64,000 nucleotides of DNA, from positions 32,082,802 through 32,146,801 of the forward strand of contig CM055097.1 of assembly GCA_029204225.1 (NCBI GenBank). The letters run 5' to 3'. Under the pieces are notes generated by a model that was not told where the DNA came from, ran no database searches, and saw only the letters and a program-made list of their open reading frames with translations. The DNA comes from Diphasiastrum complanatum (taxonomy: Eukaryota > Streptophyta > Lycopodiopsida > Lycopodiales > Lycopodiaceae). This document shows positions 12,052 to 23,378 of this stretch, piece by piece (positions within the stretch are counted from its first letter, which is position 1; each line of letters opens with the position of its first letter). Both the position numbers and the translations under genes were made by a program.

Positions 12052-13000
12052 TTGAAAAAGGAACAAACAGATATAGTCCAGCATGATATGCCCGAGCATT
12101 TTAAATGTTATACATTGGATGATGTGGTTATCATGTTACCTAAAGCACATCGTGAACCTGAAGAACACGTGCCAGAATTGAAAGAGGTTTATGATGGCCC
12201 AGCTAGGACGCGACCAATGAATCTTGTTGAATCAAGAGAGCCGAAAAAGATTGTACAAGCTAGATCACAACTTACTCCTGAACAGTATCAAGCACTCCGC
12301 ATGTTACTTATTAAGTATCAAAATTGCTTTGCATGGACTTATCAAGATCTAAAGGGTATTCCGACATCAGTGATTGAACATACCATACCTTTAGTACCTG
12401 ATGCAATTCCAAAGGTTACAAAGTTCTATCGTTGTAATTCTAATGTTGCAGACCTAATAAAGAAAGAACATCAAAGATTGCTTGATGCCGATTTCATTTT
12501 TGAGATCGAGCATACCGAATGGATCTCATTGATTGTCATTGTTCCTAAGAAGAATGGGAAATTGAGAATCTGTGTGAATCTCATAACGTTGAACAAAGTG
12601 ACGTGAAAGGATCACTTTCCGTTACCTTTTACTGAAAGCATTTTGAATCGCCTTGCTAGAGCAGAAGCTTATAGTTTCTTGGATGGATTTAGTGGTTTAC
12701 AACCAGGTTAAGATTGCACTTGTCGATCGTCACAAAACCGCTTTTGCAACAGAATGGGGCACCTATGCTTACAAAGTAATGCCGTTTGGACTCTGTAATG
12801 CACCAAGTTCATTCCAAAGAGTGATGCAATTTGCTTTTAAAGATTATCTACAGAAATTTCTTGAAATTTACTTGGATGACCTGGGAGTCCATAGTACAGA
12901 TACAGACCACCTGGATCGATTAGAGAAAGTATTTGAAAAAACCTACAAATATCAGATTTCTCTAAATCCAAAAAAATGCCAGATATGAGTTTCCCACGAA
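12052..13000 (+). pseudogene. Ty3/gypsy reverse transcriptase
   Basis: RT of the same gypsy element. The fingers/palm start reads …VIEHTIPLVPDAIPKV…, then IVPKKNGKLRICVNLITLNK, a stop, and DHFPLPF with SFLDGFSG (the first catalytic Asp region). After a frameshift near 12650 comes KVMPFGLCNAPSSFQRVM. The catalytic box is IYLDDLGVHS near 12870, so the YxDD motif is intact. A stop at about 12988 ends the thumb side. Domain order and the MPFGLCNAP string place it in Ty3/gypsy, not copia. At least three breaks make it inactive. Confidence 0.85.
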
Positions 13001-13590
13001 GTTGTGCTTGGACATGTGATATTGAGACATGGTATTGCCACAGATTATTCTAAGATCAAGATTATTGTGGACTTGCCACCACCAACAACGATTCGTGGAG
13101 TTTATGTGTTATGGGTCATGCGAACTACTATCAAATTTTTATTATCTTCTTTGCGGATTTAGCATGACCTATATACAAACTGACTATTGTTCCTATTTGG
13201 ACAGTAGAGGCGTTAGAAGCCTTTGAAAAGTTAAAAAAAGCATTAACTTCAGCACCAATACTGCATTCTCCAGATTGGACGATAGAATTTCATGTTCATA
13301 CGGATGCCTCAAAATACATCATTGGATTAGTTTTGACTCAGCTAGGTGATTATAAGAAGGATTATCCTATACGATTTGCAAGCAGACAGCTTACAGATCC
13401 GGAGAAGAATTATTCAACAACAGAACATGAAGCGTTAGCCATGAATTTTTCTGTTCAAAAATTTCATCACTACCTCATGGAAATGCTTTGCATTTTATAT
13501 GGATCATCAGCCGTTACTTTACTTGGTAAACAAGATGTGCAATACTGGATGTATTGCAAGATGGTTATAGTTATTGACTAAATTTGACTT
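13001..13590 (+). pseudogene. Ty3/gypsy RNase H
   Basis: After a broken connection segment, RNase H reads FHVHTDASKYIIGLVLTQ at about 13290-13345 (first catalytic Asp in HTDAS) and continues as FASRQLTDPEKNYSTTEHEA (catalytic Glu in TTEHEA). It degrades RNA in the RNA:DNA hybrid during replication. Frameshifts and stops near 13200 and 13580 show decay. Confidence 0.8.
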
Positions 13591-14235
13591 TTGAATTGTG
13601 GTTCAAAAGGGCAAGCAACATTATCTAGCCGATCAAGTTTCACGAATTGAATCCGCACCAGTTAACACTGAAGTGGATGATGAACTACCAGATGCTGCAC
13701 TGTTCTATGTTGAAGCAATACCTGAGTGGGCAGCGGATATTGTTGAGTACATGATGCTAGGACAACCGAATGACTCCTTGACAAAAGTACAAAAGAGACA
13801 ATTGATTTCATTGCCAAGCAACATGAAGACAAATTTGAAGCTGAAAAGAAGCTGACACAACAACATGCTGATCGTCTTGAAGGATATGTCAGTTCCCTGT
13901 AAAATGCCTTGACAACTGCACAAGATCAGGTGGATAAGGCCATGCAGGATGCAAAACAATAGGTGCAACTGTTGAAGGGTCAATTGTAGATGGCAAAGCA
14001 GGATCGCACGCGTCTTCATGCGACCACTCTTGAGCGTGATGCGTATCTTCATACGCAAATACCAGATCATCTGGTCACTTCGACAAAGATCGCGTATTTG
14101 TTCAAGAAAGTAGAAACATACAAAGTGGCCCTTCAGGGATTCCAAGGTCGGTTTGACAGGTTCAAAGGAGCAGCTTCAATTGAGTTGGCCAAGGCTAAAG
14201 AAATCATCAACGCCTATGAAAAAGCAATCGCTTAG
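13591..14235 (+). pseudogene. RNase H linker then coiled-coil ORF replacing integrase
   Basis: 13598-13800 reads as the usual gypsy linker after RNase H (…HYLADQVSRIESAP…, …EWAADIVEYMML…). In ordinary gypsy elements an HHCC zinc domain and integrase follow. Here the frame changes near 13798 and continues as a strongly helical, charged coiled coil (…AKQHEDKFEAEKKLTQQ…, then 13990-14235 ending …ELAKAKEIINAYEKAIA). Only three stops occur in about 440 bases. No HHCC, DD35E or chromodomain is seen. It may be a second element's ORF or a captured gene. I do not recognise the product. Confidence 0.5.
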
Positions 14236-14940
14236 GTGTTGGAAGCCGGACCACAAATCCCCATACCTGTCATGCGCAATTCTTCCCTATGCGCCAAGAA
14301 GATGTACCAATGGATACAGAGTTAGATTCAGGCATGGACCAGAGGGGAGCTCTAGATATAGAAGAACAACCGCCAATTTTACCGATAGTGCAAGTGGGTC
14401 CATCCTCATCATGGACCACACCTCTATTCAGAAGGCCCATCAGCGTCGAGAACCAGATCCAGAGCTTCTTATCGCAACATTTGCATGAGTCCTTGCGTGG
14501 GGGTTGGGTTCTGAAGTTTAAGACCTCCGAGATAGAGGCCGACAAAGATTTGGACAAATACTTGCATTGGGAGAGCAGCCAGCATGGAGAATTACCGTTT
14601 TTGAGAAAACTCCGAAATCAATCAAGAGTTACGTCGCTAGCCCTCGCCAATTGCGGGTCGATCCTTATTATGTCCCAATGCTGAGAAGGAATAAATGGCC
14701 AGTGGACTTCCACCGGGCTTTACAAGCATACCAGAGAGAGTATGTCCACTCTCCAGATCCAACGGTGCGACAATCGGCACTATTTGCAAAAGATCTAACT
14801 CTATTGGCGTCAGTGGCAACTAGATGGGACCATTGCCTCCCTCCTCTGGCATTCGATCCAAATAAGCCGATAACCTCTGAGAATATCAAAGATCAGCTGC
14901 CCGTTGCTCGTTTATACTTTCGTGCAACAATGATGGGAGG
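14236..14940 (+). pseudogene. Unrecognised ORF downstream of the coiled coil
   Basis: Two overlapping open frames joined by a frameshift near 14565. The first (14289-14565) has …PLFRRPISVENQIQSFLSQ… and …WVLKFKTSEIEADKDLDKYL. The second (14567-14940) has …YVASPRQLRVDPYYVPML and RRNKWPVDFHRALQAYQRE, then …FAKDLTLLASVATRWDHCLP. Composition looks like real protein: mixed charge and few low-complexity stretches. It follows the coiled coil and stops where a minus-strand gag begins near 14930. No family recognised. It could be an extra ORF of the gypsy element. Confidence 0.4.
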
Positions 14941-15870
14941 CTCTTGGGAATCACGCTTCACATCATGGACAATCTCAAAGTGGATTGCCGGAGCCCATCC
15001 TTGTTTTCTGCCACACGCCACAGTTTTCACAAGCAGTGGCATGGGTTGTTGTGGAGTGAAGGGGCGGTAAGGCTGATACATAGGTCTGGGTGCTAATGGG
15101 AAATGAGTTTTCAGTTGTGGGCACTCATTAGCAGTGTGATTCTGTGAACAGACAGGACACCAGACATTTTCTCTTGCTTGAAAAGATTTGTCAACAATAT
15201 TTTTCATAGCATCCTGGAAAACAATAGTGAGATTTTTCATGTGGGTTTGTTGAGCTTTCTGCCAGATTTCCATTTGATGTAGGATGACAGAAGATTGGGT
15301 AGTAGTCTCAGGTTTTGGGTTATGAAGACGTTCGGGATGCTTGGATTTCTTTTCACGGTTATCAAAGTCCTCATCGGACCCTTCGTCTTCTTCATGAATG
15401 GCATCAGTCATTACTATTGATCTTAAAGATCAACTAGTTTCAGTTTCGTTGATATTGTCATTGACACATTCTACCTTGAGACGTTTGATACACTCAATGT
15501 AGCTCCTAACAGACTCTTCACGACACATCTTGATGTGGGTGATTTGTATGAAAGGGCTTTGAGTCGGTTTGGATGTTTAAAACGCTTGATAAGAGCATCT
15601 TTGAGGGTATTCCAAGAAACAAAATCAGGAGCTTTCAGGTTGAGATACCACCGGTTCCATAGAGGACCATAGGAAATGATCTAAGCTTTTCAGTTTCAGA
15701 AGTGTCTCCATAGAACCGACATGCATTATCAAAGTCTTGGAAAAATATAAATGGGTCAGATTATCCATCGTTGTACTTTGGTGCATCAATGCGTGGAATT
15801 CTGCCTTCTAGACATGGAGGTGTAGGATTAGAAGATTCAACACAATCTCGTGACATGATGCAGAATGAGG
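14930..15870 (-). pseudogene. Ty3/gypsy gag fragment, minus strand
   Basis: Capsid gene of a second gypsy element, opposite in orientation to the first. The capsid part lies at about 15870-15440 (…DPFIFFQDFDNACRFYGDTS…, …SWNTLKDALIKRFKHPNRLK…), with frameshifts. The clean part (15411 down to about 14930) is acidic, then carries a zinc knuckle WCPVCSQNHTANECPQLK, closely like the first knuckle at 1-1350 (NHTVNECPQLK). The two are therefore relatives. Similarity stops near 14930 at the junction with the plus-strand ORF. Confidence 0.72.
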
Positions 15871-15929
15871 AACAAAATAACAATATAGATGATCAATATA
15901 ATACTGCACTTGGCCACAAAAGGTCAAAA

Positions 15930-16690
15930 AGACAGTTTTCTTGCAAAATAGTGAATGTGGGCAAGAAACTGGACTTTTTTGGAGAACAGAACTCGCAGAC
16001 AAGAGTAGAACTCACAGACTGGTTGAGTAATCAGAATACAGTACTCGCAAATTCTGATAGAAAATTTTCATTGTTAAAATATGGATTTTTGTATATCTTT
16101 GTAAATGATGGAATTCACAAAGGATGTATAGAAATCGTTCAGACTGCGGGCAATTTCATGGTATGGTCGACGATTTTTGAAATGGTAGTTTGCTAACCAA
16201 TAGGTTTAATAGTGGAAAAAAGTGAGTTTTGGCAAGAATCTGAACTTTTTTGAAACAACAGAATTCGCAGACATGAGTAGAACTAACAGACACGCTGAGT
16301 AATCTGAATACATTACTTGCAAATTCTGATAGAGACTTTTCACTATTAAAATACAGATTTTTGTATTTTTTTTGGAAATTTTTGTAAAGGATGGAATTCA
16401 CAGAGGATGTATAGAAATCATTCAGACTACGGGCGATTTCAAGGTATGGTCGACAATTTTTGAAACTGTACTTTGTAATAGATAGATTTAATAGTGGAAA
16501 AAAGTGAGTTCTGGCAAGAATATGAACTTTTGAAGCAACATAATTCGTAGACATAAGTAGAACTCATAGATAGGTTGAGTAATCAGAATATAGTACTCGC
16601 GAATTCTGATAGAAAATTTTTACTGTTAAAATATGGATTTTTGTATTTTTTTGGAAATTTTTGTAGAAGATGGAATTCGGAGAAGATGCA
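15930..16690. repeat. 281-bp tandem repeat, about 2.7 copies
   Basis: Three diverged units with anchors GATGGAATTC at about 16108, 16390 and 16670 (spacing about 281) and AAGTGAGTTYTGGCAAGAA near 16218 and 16500. It lies just upstream (in minus orientation) of the gag at 14930-15870, so it is probably that element's leader or LTR. Small open frames within it are by-products of the repeat. Confidence 0.75.
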
Positions 16691-17668
16691 TACAAGCTAT
16701 GCACCTTCCAATGGGAACACAAGGAAATAGAATGAGAATCTCAAATAGAGAGCAATTTAGCATAATCTCAAAGTGTTGTTTTACAAGGCAAATGCCTCTC
16801 TTCTTCCATAAGTTTCCACTAACTTATGAACATTAGTCTTCTAACTTGCCATTCCAAGGCTTTCCACATCTAACTTAGAAAGCTTGAGTCTCTAAACTCA
16901 GAACTTAACATAACTTAGAATCTTTTATTTCTAAGCTTAAGTTCTCTAAGTTTAAATTTTCTAACTTAGAAGTTTAGAATTTATTTAAGCTTCTACCCAT
17001 GGTCTTATAACACACGTCATAGTGGAAGTTTATTTAACAAGTCTTCACACATGGACTTAGAATACACATGCCAAAATGTTTTATTTCTTTCTTTTTATAT
17101 TTTCCATTGCTAACACAATGATAAGAAGAAGAATTGCACATACTTGAAGAACGCATCTCCATTGGAGGAATTAGCCTATATACTTTTGACGTATGTTATC
17201 AACAGAAACCTCTACCCCTACATGAAGAGCCTCAGTCTTCTACGCTTGATTATGTAGGTACATGCTATGCAAAATCAAAAGTGGAGCCAAGAATCCACTG
17301 GCAGTAGCTTAGAAATCTAGATATGGGTAGTCACACCCTACTTGCTTGTATCTGCACTTCATTCTTCCAATGGAGAAGGAGCCATCCTCAAGGGGAGATC
17401 AACACTTAGTGTACTAAGTTTGATTTCTAGCAGAGCTCTGGCTCACAACCATCTCTAGCACAATCTCTCTGATCAATGAGCTCCTAGATCCTCAACGACT
17501 TATGATGATAAATCTGATGTTGAAAGTCTAAGTATCATGAGTGATCATCCGACTTAGTGATGTCGCAAGAAGCATCAGTTGGGTAACAATTAAGTGAATA
17601 AGGGAAAATTGGGTAGAGGTTTCTAGCGAATACAAAGTATCAATCTACAAGCATATTGTGAGGTCACA
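16691..17668. other. Non-coding, AACTTAGAA-rich
   Basis: No gene. 16840-16990 holds many diverged AACTTAGAA/TCTAAGTT strings in both orientations. The remainder shows nothing I recognise. Confidence 0.4.
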
Positions 17669-17959
17669 ATGAGTGACTTTAATGCAGAAGGAATCTTAAA
17701 AAAGTTTGGACATGAGGGCATTGTAGTAGAACTTGGACTGTAGGAGTTTTCTATGTACAAAGCTCCAAAAGCAGAGATGAATCAAGAGTTGACAAAAGAC
17801 AACCAAAGCTTCTCAGTGAAGTGCTTCTTTGTGTGCACAAAATCAAATGCAGAAGTAGATCTCGATTTTCATGAGTTTGAGAGTATTGAGGAGGCTAGCC
17901 ATGTAATGATGCACATAAGTATAAAAGCCAAATTTCCAAAGTATATTGCAAAAATATAG
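17669..17959 (+). pseudogene. Small unrecognised ORF with one in-frame stop
   Basis: ATG at 17669 opens MSDFNAEGILKKFGHEGIVV, hits one TAG near 17741, then continues in the same frame from 17753 to a stop at 17957. The product would be about 96 residues, with a Cys-containing segment (KCFFVCTKSNAEVDLDF) and a charged end. No domain recognised. It sits between gypsy and copia fragments and could be a retroelement remnant or a decayed host gene. Confidence 0.3.
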
Positions 17960-18279
17960 TTGGCCTTGTCACATGCACTGAATGGAAATTTAGACTTGTC
18001 CTAAGTTTAGATATCAAGGTGCCTAGAGTTGCCATAGATCATCGTTCTACATACGGAAGGTACTAATATATGAACGACATCTCTTAGACCCCATGGGGCA
18101 CCGTGATTACTTTTCAAATTCTCTCTAAAATGAAGAATCTAAATAGTAGTCACTAGTGATCAAAGCTGATCACCATCTCTCTGTGGTCGTATTTCTAAGA
18201 ACTTGAACAACTCTTATTGACTAGGGAGTTTGGGGTGATTATGACGACCCCAAGGAATGGAAGCATCGTTACCCTAATA
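17960..18279. other. No recognisable content
   Basis: I see no gene, repeat or regulatory feature here. Confidence 0.4.
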
Positions 18280-19250
18280 ATAAATATCTGGTCATGTGGT
18301 GGTAAAATAAATGAGGCTTCCAATTTATAAAACAATATGACATCAACTAGACCGCTATCATGAAACAATATGACATCAACTAGACCACTATCATCAATGG
18401 GTGAAAATTTCTTACTACCCTCACTAGGTGTAGTTAATAACTTGCAATAAAAAACATGAAATCTCTTTAGATTTTCATTAACATAATCAATAATGATCTC
18501 ATACCACTTTTATAACTTTTACATAGGTGAAACACTTCTTGGCAAGTAGGTGTCCCAAGGAGTGTCTTGTTTTTTTTTTTTGGACCAAACAATTTGACTT
18601 TCTTGGCTCCTATCAACAGCTACCCCCTAACCCCTTTGTGTCTTTGATAGGTGGGATTCAATCATGATCCTCAAATCCATTATGATCATCTTGCTCAGTC
18701 TAATAAGTTACGATATCTTCATACTCCTACAAGATTACAAGAAGTTTTTCACTCATACCATCAATTTTAGAATTACCAAAATCATTTATCATGTGTGTCT
18801 CATCAAAAATCACATACTTGCCAATGTGGATATTGTACATTGAAAGATCGAAACACATGTATCTCTTGGTCTTTTCATCATATCCAACAAAAACTCATTT
18901 GATGGCTTTTGCATCAAGCTTATTTCTCTCCTCCTTTAGCATGTGTACCTAAGTTTTACATCTACCCTTGATATTTATGAAAGTTATTTTGAGAATCACA
19001 ATAGCAATAGTGGACTCTTGTTTTGCAAGAGGGTAGCAATGTTGCAAGTCTTTAACCAACAAAAGTTTGCCAAATTCATTTTCTTCATGTTTGATCGAGC
19101 ACTTCCGCAATGGTATTTCGCAATGGTATGATTCTTAATTTTGCTACTCCATTGTTGTGTGGTGTGTGCAGTAATCTGTCCCTTGATAGCATACTTCTTT
19201 CAAAAAATGTTCAAATTCACTTCATTTGTATTCACCACTTCTATTTTCAC
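18280..19250 (-). pseudogene. Ty1/copia integrase to RT linker, minus strand
   Basis: Read from right to left. About 19240-19050 gives an integrase C-terminal core (…NEVNLNIF…KKYAIKGQITAHTTQQWSSK, a worn form of the …TPQQNG… segment). Then 18950-18790 gives the strand-rich segment DAKAIK-x-VFVGYDEKTKRYMC and FDLSMYNIHIGKYVIFDETH, typical of the copia post-integrase region. Below 18500 the coding is weak (…KFSPIDDSGLVDVILF…). Many stops. No LTR for this fragment is identified. Confidence 0.65.
18330..18395. repeat. 33-bp direct duplication
   Basis: Two adjacent copies start AAACAATATGACATCAACTA at 18330 and 18363. They differ at one or two bases. The length is a multiple of three, so on the minus strand it repeats 11 codons (DSGLVDVILFH/Y) of the copia remnant. 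Confidence 0.85.
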
Positions 19251-19259
19251 GACTAATTT

Positions 19260-19532
19260 GTGAACAATTCGCGACTAATTATTTGTCTGATAACTTTCGA
19301 TGCTTAATTGTTTGGCTACGTAATCACTGTAGTACTTCAAACATGATCTCTATCACTATTATTTTGTTTGAAAGTGATAGGCATAGTCATGCATTGTGAA
19401 ATAGGAAGATAGTTTATTCCACCATGCACAAAAAGTTTTCTTTTCAAACACTCGAATTATTTTCATTCGTTTCTTTTTCGAGTTCGATTTCTTTTCAAAC
19501 GAGACCTATCTTCTGCACACCACTTTCCGACA
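19260..19532 (+). repeat. Partial 5' LTR of copia element A
   Basis: Ends CCGACA immediately before a PBS. Shares TGTTTGGCTACGTAATCACT and CATAGTCATGCATTG-type strings with 52850-53011. The left boundary is unclear because the element adjoins an older copia fragment. Confidence 0.6.
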
Positions 19533-19544
19533 TAATATCAGAGC
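19533..19544 (+). other. PBS of copia element A
   Basis: TAATATCAGAGC, two changes from the copia initiator-tRNA-Met site TGGTATCAGAGC, right after the LTR end. Confidence 0.6.
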
Positions 19545-19712
19545 GAATTTCACTACTTCTTTATCTGATTCCAACATGATATCTTTCGCGATATCGAATT
19601 GATATCATACTCTTCAGTTCTTTTCAACCTTTCAGTATCAGAGGAATTAATTTCCTATTGTTGGCATTACCACATCTTAGCGTCATCGATACAAAAGACA
19701 GACTAAGTTCTA

Positions 19713-20760
19713 GATGGATTCTCAAAGTAAAGTCAGTCTTATCGCACACAAGCTGAATGGATCCAATTATCATTTGTGAAAATTTAAGATTAAGACCTTG
19801 CTAATCGCCAACGACTTATGGGATGTTGTTACAGGTACAGAAGTAAAACCTGAAGACGACGACTCAAAGTGAAAATCAAAGGATGGTAAAGCTTTCGCGT
19901 TTATTATCCTCAATATATCAGATACACAGTTTGGACACATAGCTAAAGCTAAAATGTCAAAAGAAGTTTGGGACATTTTGAATTCACTGTATGACATGAG
20001 AGACATAACTACTAAGTTACATCTACAAAGGAAATTCTTCACATTCAAAATGTCTACTGCTGATTCTCTTCAGAGTCACATTACCCAGTTTAAAATCTCT
20101 TGCAAGAGATGGCCGCTGTCAGATCAGTCATAGACGATCAAGACACAATTATGACATTGCTTTCAAGTTTGCCCTCTACATATGAGAACTGAGTGATGAC
20201 CATATCGACACACTCGGATTTAAGTCTTACTAGAATTATCACTATGTTGCTGCAAGAAGATAATCAAAGAAGTCAAGACACTTCGTCTACTTCCTCCTTT
20301 CAGGCTCTATATGTCAACAAAGGCTCGAAACGACAAAAGCAGAAAATCTCCAAGAAGGCTGCAACGAATCAGAAGCCAACTCAAGGTCAAGAACAATCAT
20401 CGAATCCATAATCGAAAAAGAAGATGTTTTGTAGGTATTGCAAGCACAATAATAATGAGATCAAGGATTGCCGAATTCTCCAAGTGAAGAATGTAGCTAA
20501 GCAACTTGATCAACAAGCAAACGCAGTTACATCATCTCCCCAGGTCGAAGTGGATGAAGGTGCATTCATGGTCAAAGATCAAAGCGCATTTTTGGATGAT
20601 TCATGGTTTCTGGATTCTGGAACAACTCAACATATGACCAATCAACGTGAGATCTTCAACTCCTACTTGCCTGACAGCATGAAGAAATTTGTTCATCTTG
20701 GTGACAATAATACTCACACTATTGAAGGTGAAAGTACTGTAAGATTGTGGTTCTAGCATG
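19713..20760 (+). pseudogene. Copia element A: gag and protease
   Basis: Start of a copia polyprotein: MDSQSKVSLIAHKLNGSNYH opens the gag N-terminal domain, then LLIANDLWDVVTGTE and MSKEVWDILNSLYDMRD, the usual copia gag pattern. Several stops and a frameshift near 20110-20190 follow. The zinc knuckle near 20427 reads CRYCKHNNNEIKDC, where the expected His is Asn, so zinc binding is probably lost. The protease is recognised by SWFLDSGTTQHMTN (catalytic DSG) near 20605, followed by HLGDNNTHTIEG. It ends in a TAG at 20754. The related fragments at 30625 and 56950 share this sequence. Confidence 0.82.
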
Positions 20761-21840
20761 ATCAATTCAAATCACTATCAAAGGTCTTATATGTTCCTAA
20801 ACTCTCTACAAATTTGTTATCAGTGAGTTGAATTACAGATTCAGGTCATAAGGTAGAATTTGAATCTGATCAATGCAAAATTATTGATAGGAGTAATAAG
20901 ATCCTTGCACTCGGCAAGAGGCAGGGTTACTTATATAGATTGGCACATTGCTATTATGAGTCTAGTCAAGCCTTGAAACCCTCCGTTCTAGTCAATAAAG
21001 CATTACTATGACATCATCGCTCAGGACACTTAAATCATGCATCTGTTATAAACACGTCCAGACAATCCATGGTTCTTGATCTTGACTATCCTTCTGGTAA
21101 GGTCAATCTCCCTGTCTATCATAGTTGCATATTTGAAAAGCAGGCTAGGATTTCTTTTGGATCAAACCATATGCATGCATCAAAAGATCTGTTAGATGCT
21201 GTTCATATAGATATATTTGGACCTATGCAAAATCTCTCATTGCTAAATGCAAAGTACCTCATTACCTTTATTGACGAATTCTCTAAAAGAATAGTTGTTT
21301 ATTTCATTAAATAGAAATCAGAGGCTTTCATCAAATTTAGACAATTCAAAGAGCATGCTGAGAATCAAATAGGAAAACAAATCAAAGAACCAAGGTCAGA
21401 TAATGGGGGATGATACATCTCTAATGAATTCAAGGACTATTGCCTTAACGACAACAATGAGCAACAATACATCACTTCTTATTCGCCTCAGTCAAATGGT
21501 CTTGCTGAGAGAAAGAACAGAACCTTAGTCAAATTGGCAAAGTGCATGTTATCACATGCAACACTTCCGAAGTGCTTATGGGCTAAAGCTGTTTCAACAA
21601 CAGCCTATATTCAGAACAGATGTTCTATTAAAGGTCTCTCAAACAAAACACCATTCGAAGTTTGGACAAGTACTAAACCTTACGATTTTTTGGATGTACT
21701 GCTTGTGCACAGATTCTTCGTGATCTCAGGAAGAAGCTCGACTTCCAAAGTATCAAGTCTGTTTTCATCAGCTACACTACTTCAGATCAAGCCTACAAGT
21801 TGTTCCCATCGAGTCAAAAATATTCACTAGCTGGGATGTC
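20761..21840 (+). pseudogene. Copia element A: integrase
   Basis: The pre-integrase segment (KVLYVPKLSTNLLSV…) leads into a damaged HHCC zinc domain: the histidines HHRSGHLNHAS are present but only one Cys of the CxxC pair remains (HSCIFEKQ). The core has DAVHIDIFGPMQNLSL (first Asp), RSDNGG (second Asp) near 21395, and SNGLAERKNRTL (Glu) near 21500, so the DD35E triad is readable across stops at about 21312 and 21409. The tail …NKTPFEVWTSTKPYDF confirms copia. It is inactive through stops and a frameshift after 21690. Confidence 0.85.
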
Positions 21841-23325
21841 ATCTTCATCGAAGATCAGTTTCAAGACCTCAAAGGAAAGGGCAGTCCCCATGTAGCCGAC
21901 CTATCGATTCTCTTGATGCTTTGAACTTTTCAGTTCCTCAGTCGACTATTCCTATTGAAGGTCCAAGCTCCTCTACTCTTTACGAACAACAAATCAATGG
22001 CAAATCAGAAGATGATGATGTTGCAGATCAGCAACTATAGTATGATGGAAATAATCAGCTTCATGTATTACCCAGAAGATCTTCAAGGACTAGAAGACCA
22101 CCTAACCAGTATATCAATGAGTCTCTGACTTATCTTGTTCAGGAACCGACGTCTGTCCAAGAGGCACTCAATCAGCCTGATTCAGATCTCTGGAAAGAAG
22201 CTATGGATAAAGAGTATTCATCTCTTATCAAGAACCAGACATGGACGATTGTCGAATTACCTACCAACAGAAACGTAGTTGATTGCAAATGGATTTTCAA
22301 AGTCAAGTACAATGCAGATGAAAGCATCAACAGAGGAAAGGCACGACTTGTAGTAGAGGATTTTCTTAGGTATACAACATCGATTACACTGATAACTTTA
22401 ATCCAATAGTCAAGCATTCTTCTATTCAATTTTTGCTATCATTTGTCATTGTAGCAGATTTGGAAATACATCAAATGGATGTATAGACAACGTATACAAT
22501 GCTATCTTTCGAATTCGACATGACCGATTTGGGTGAAGCTCATTACTGGCTTGGTATACAAATCCACAAAGATAGAAAACAAAAGTTAGTCTACATTACA
22601 AAACATAGGTACATCTACAACATGTTAGCCAAATATAATTTGATGAATAGCAAGTTACCTCTATCACCAATGGAACCAGGGCTCAAATTGTCAAAGGACT
22701 AGTGTCCCCAAACAATTCATGAGAAGCAGCAGATGCGTGAGTATCATTACCATTCTATTATAGGATCTCCTAAGTACGCCATGATCTATACCAGACTAGA
22801 CATAGCTTTTGCAGTCAGCTCTCTTAGTCAGTATATGACTAATCTTGATATAACACATTGGAAGGCTCTTATCAGAGTCATGAGATATCTTCGAGCTACT
22901 ATGGACTTTTGCATTTGTTATGGAGATTCGGCAATGACAAACTCAATTTACTCAGTGGTTCCATAGATGCAAGTTGGGCAGGAGATGTAGACACTCGTAA
23001 ATCTACTTCCGGATTTACATTCTTCCTCAACAATGGTCCAGTTTTCTAGAACAGTCGCAAGCAATCTTCGATAGCTCTATCTTCCATTGAATCAGAGTAT
23101 ATTGCAACCTCTCAAGCTACAAAGGAAGCAATTTGGTTGAGGAACTTACTCTCAGATATCGGTCTGAATCAATATGCTCCGACGACATTATTTTGTGATA
23201 ATCAAAGTGTCATCGCTTTATCAGCCAACCCTAGATTTTATTCCAGGATTAAGCACATTAAATTGAAGTATCATTTCGTTAGAAGTGGATTGAATGTAAA
23301 AATTAAAGCATTTATATCATTCTAA
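21841..23325 (+). pseudogene. Copia element A: RT with core deletion, RNase H
   Basis: RT starts normally (NQTWTIVELPTNRNVVDCKW, …IFKVKYNADESINRGKARLV) and reaches EIHQMDV near 22480. It then jumps directly to LSFEFDMTDLGEAHYWLGIQ. The whole block normally holding AFLNG, YGLKQAPRQW and the YVDD catalytic box, about 130 residues, is absent. RNase H follows (SIDASWAGDVDTRKSTSGF, SSIESEYIA, …FCDNQSVIALSANPRF…), ending near 23315 at KLKYHFVRSGLN. There is no 3' LTR: a gypsy gag starts within about 60 bases. Confidence 0.85.
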
Positions 23326-23378
23326 TTTGAACCCTTGTTGTTATATTTGCATAATAGGAAAACACACAAGCAACACCA

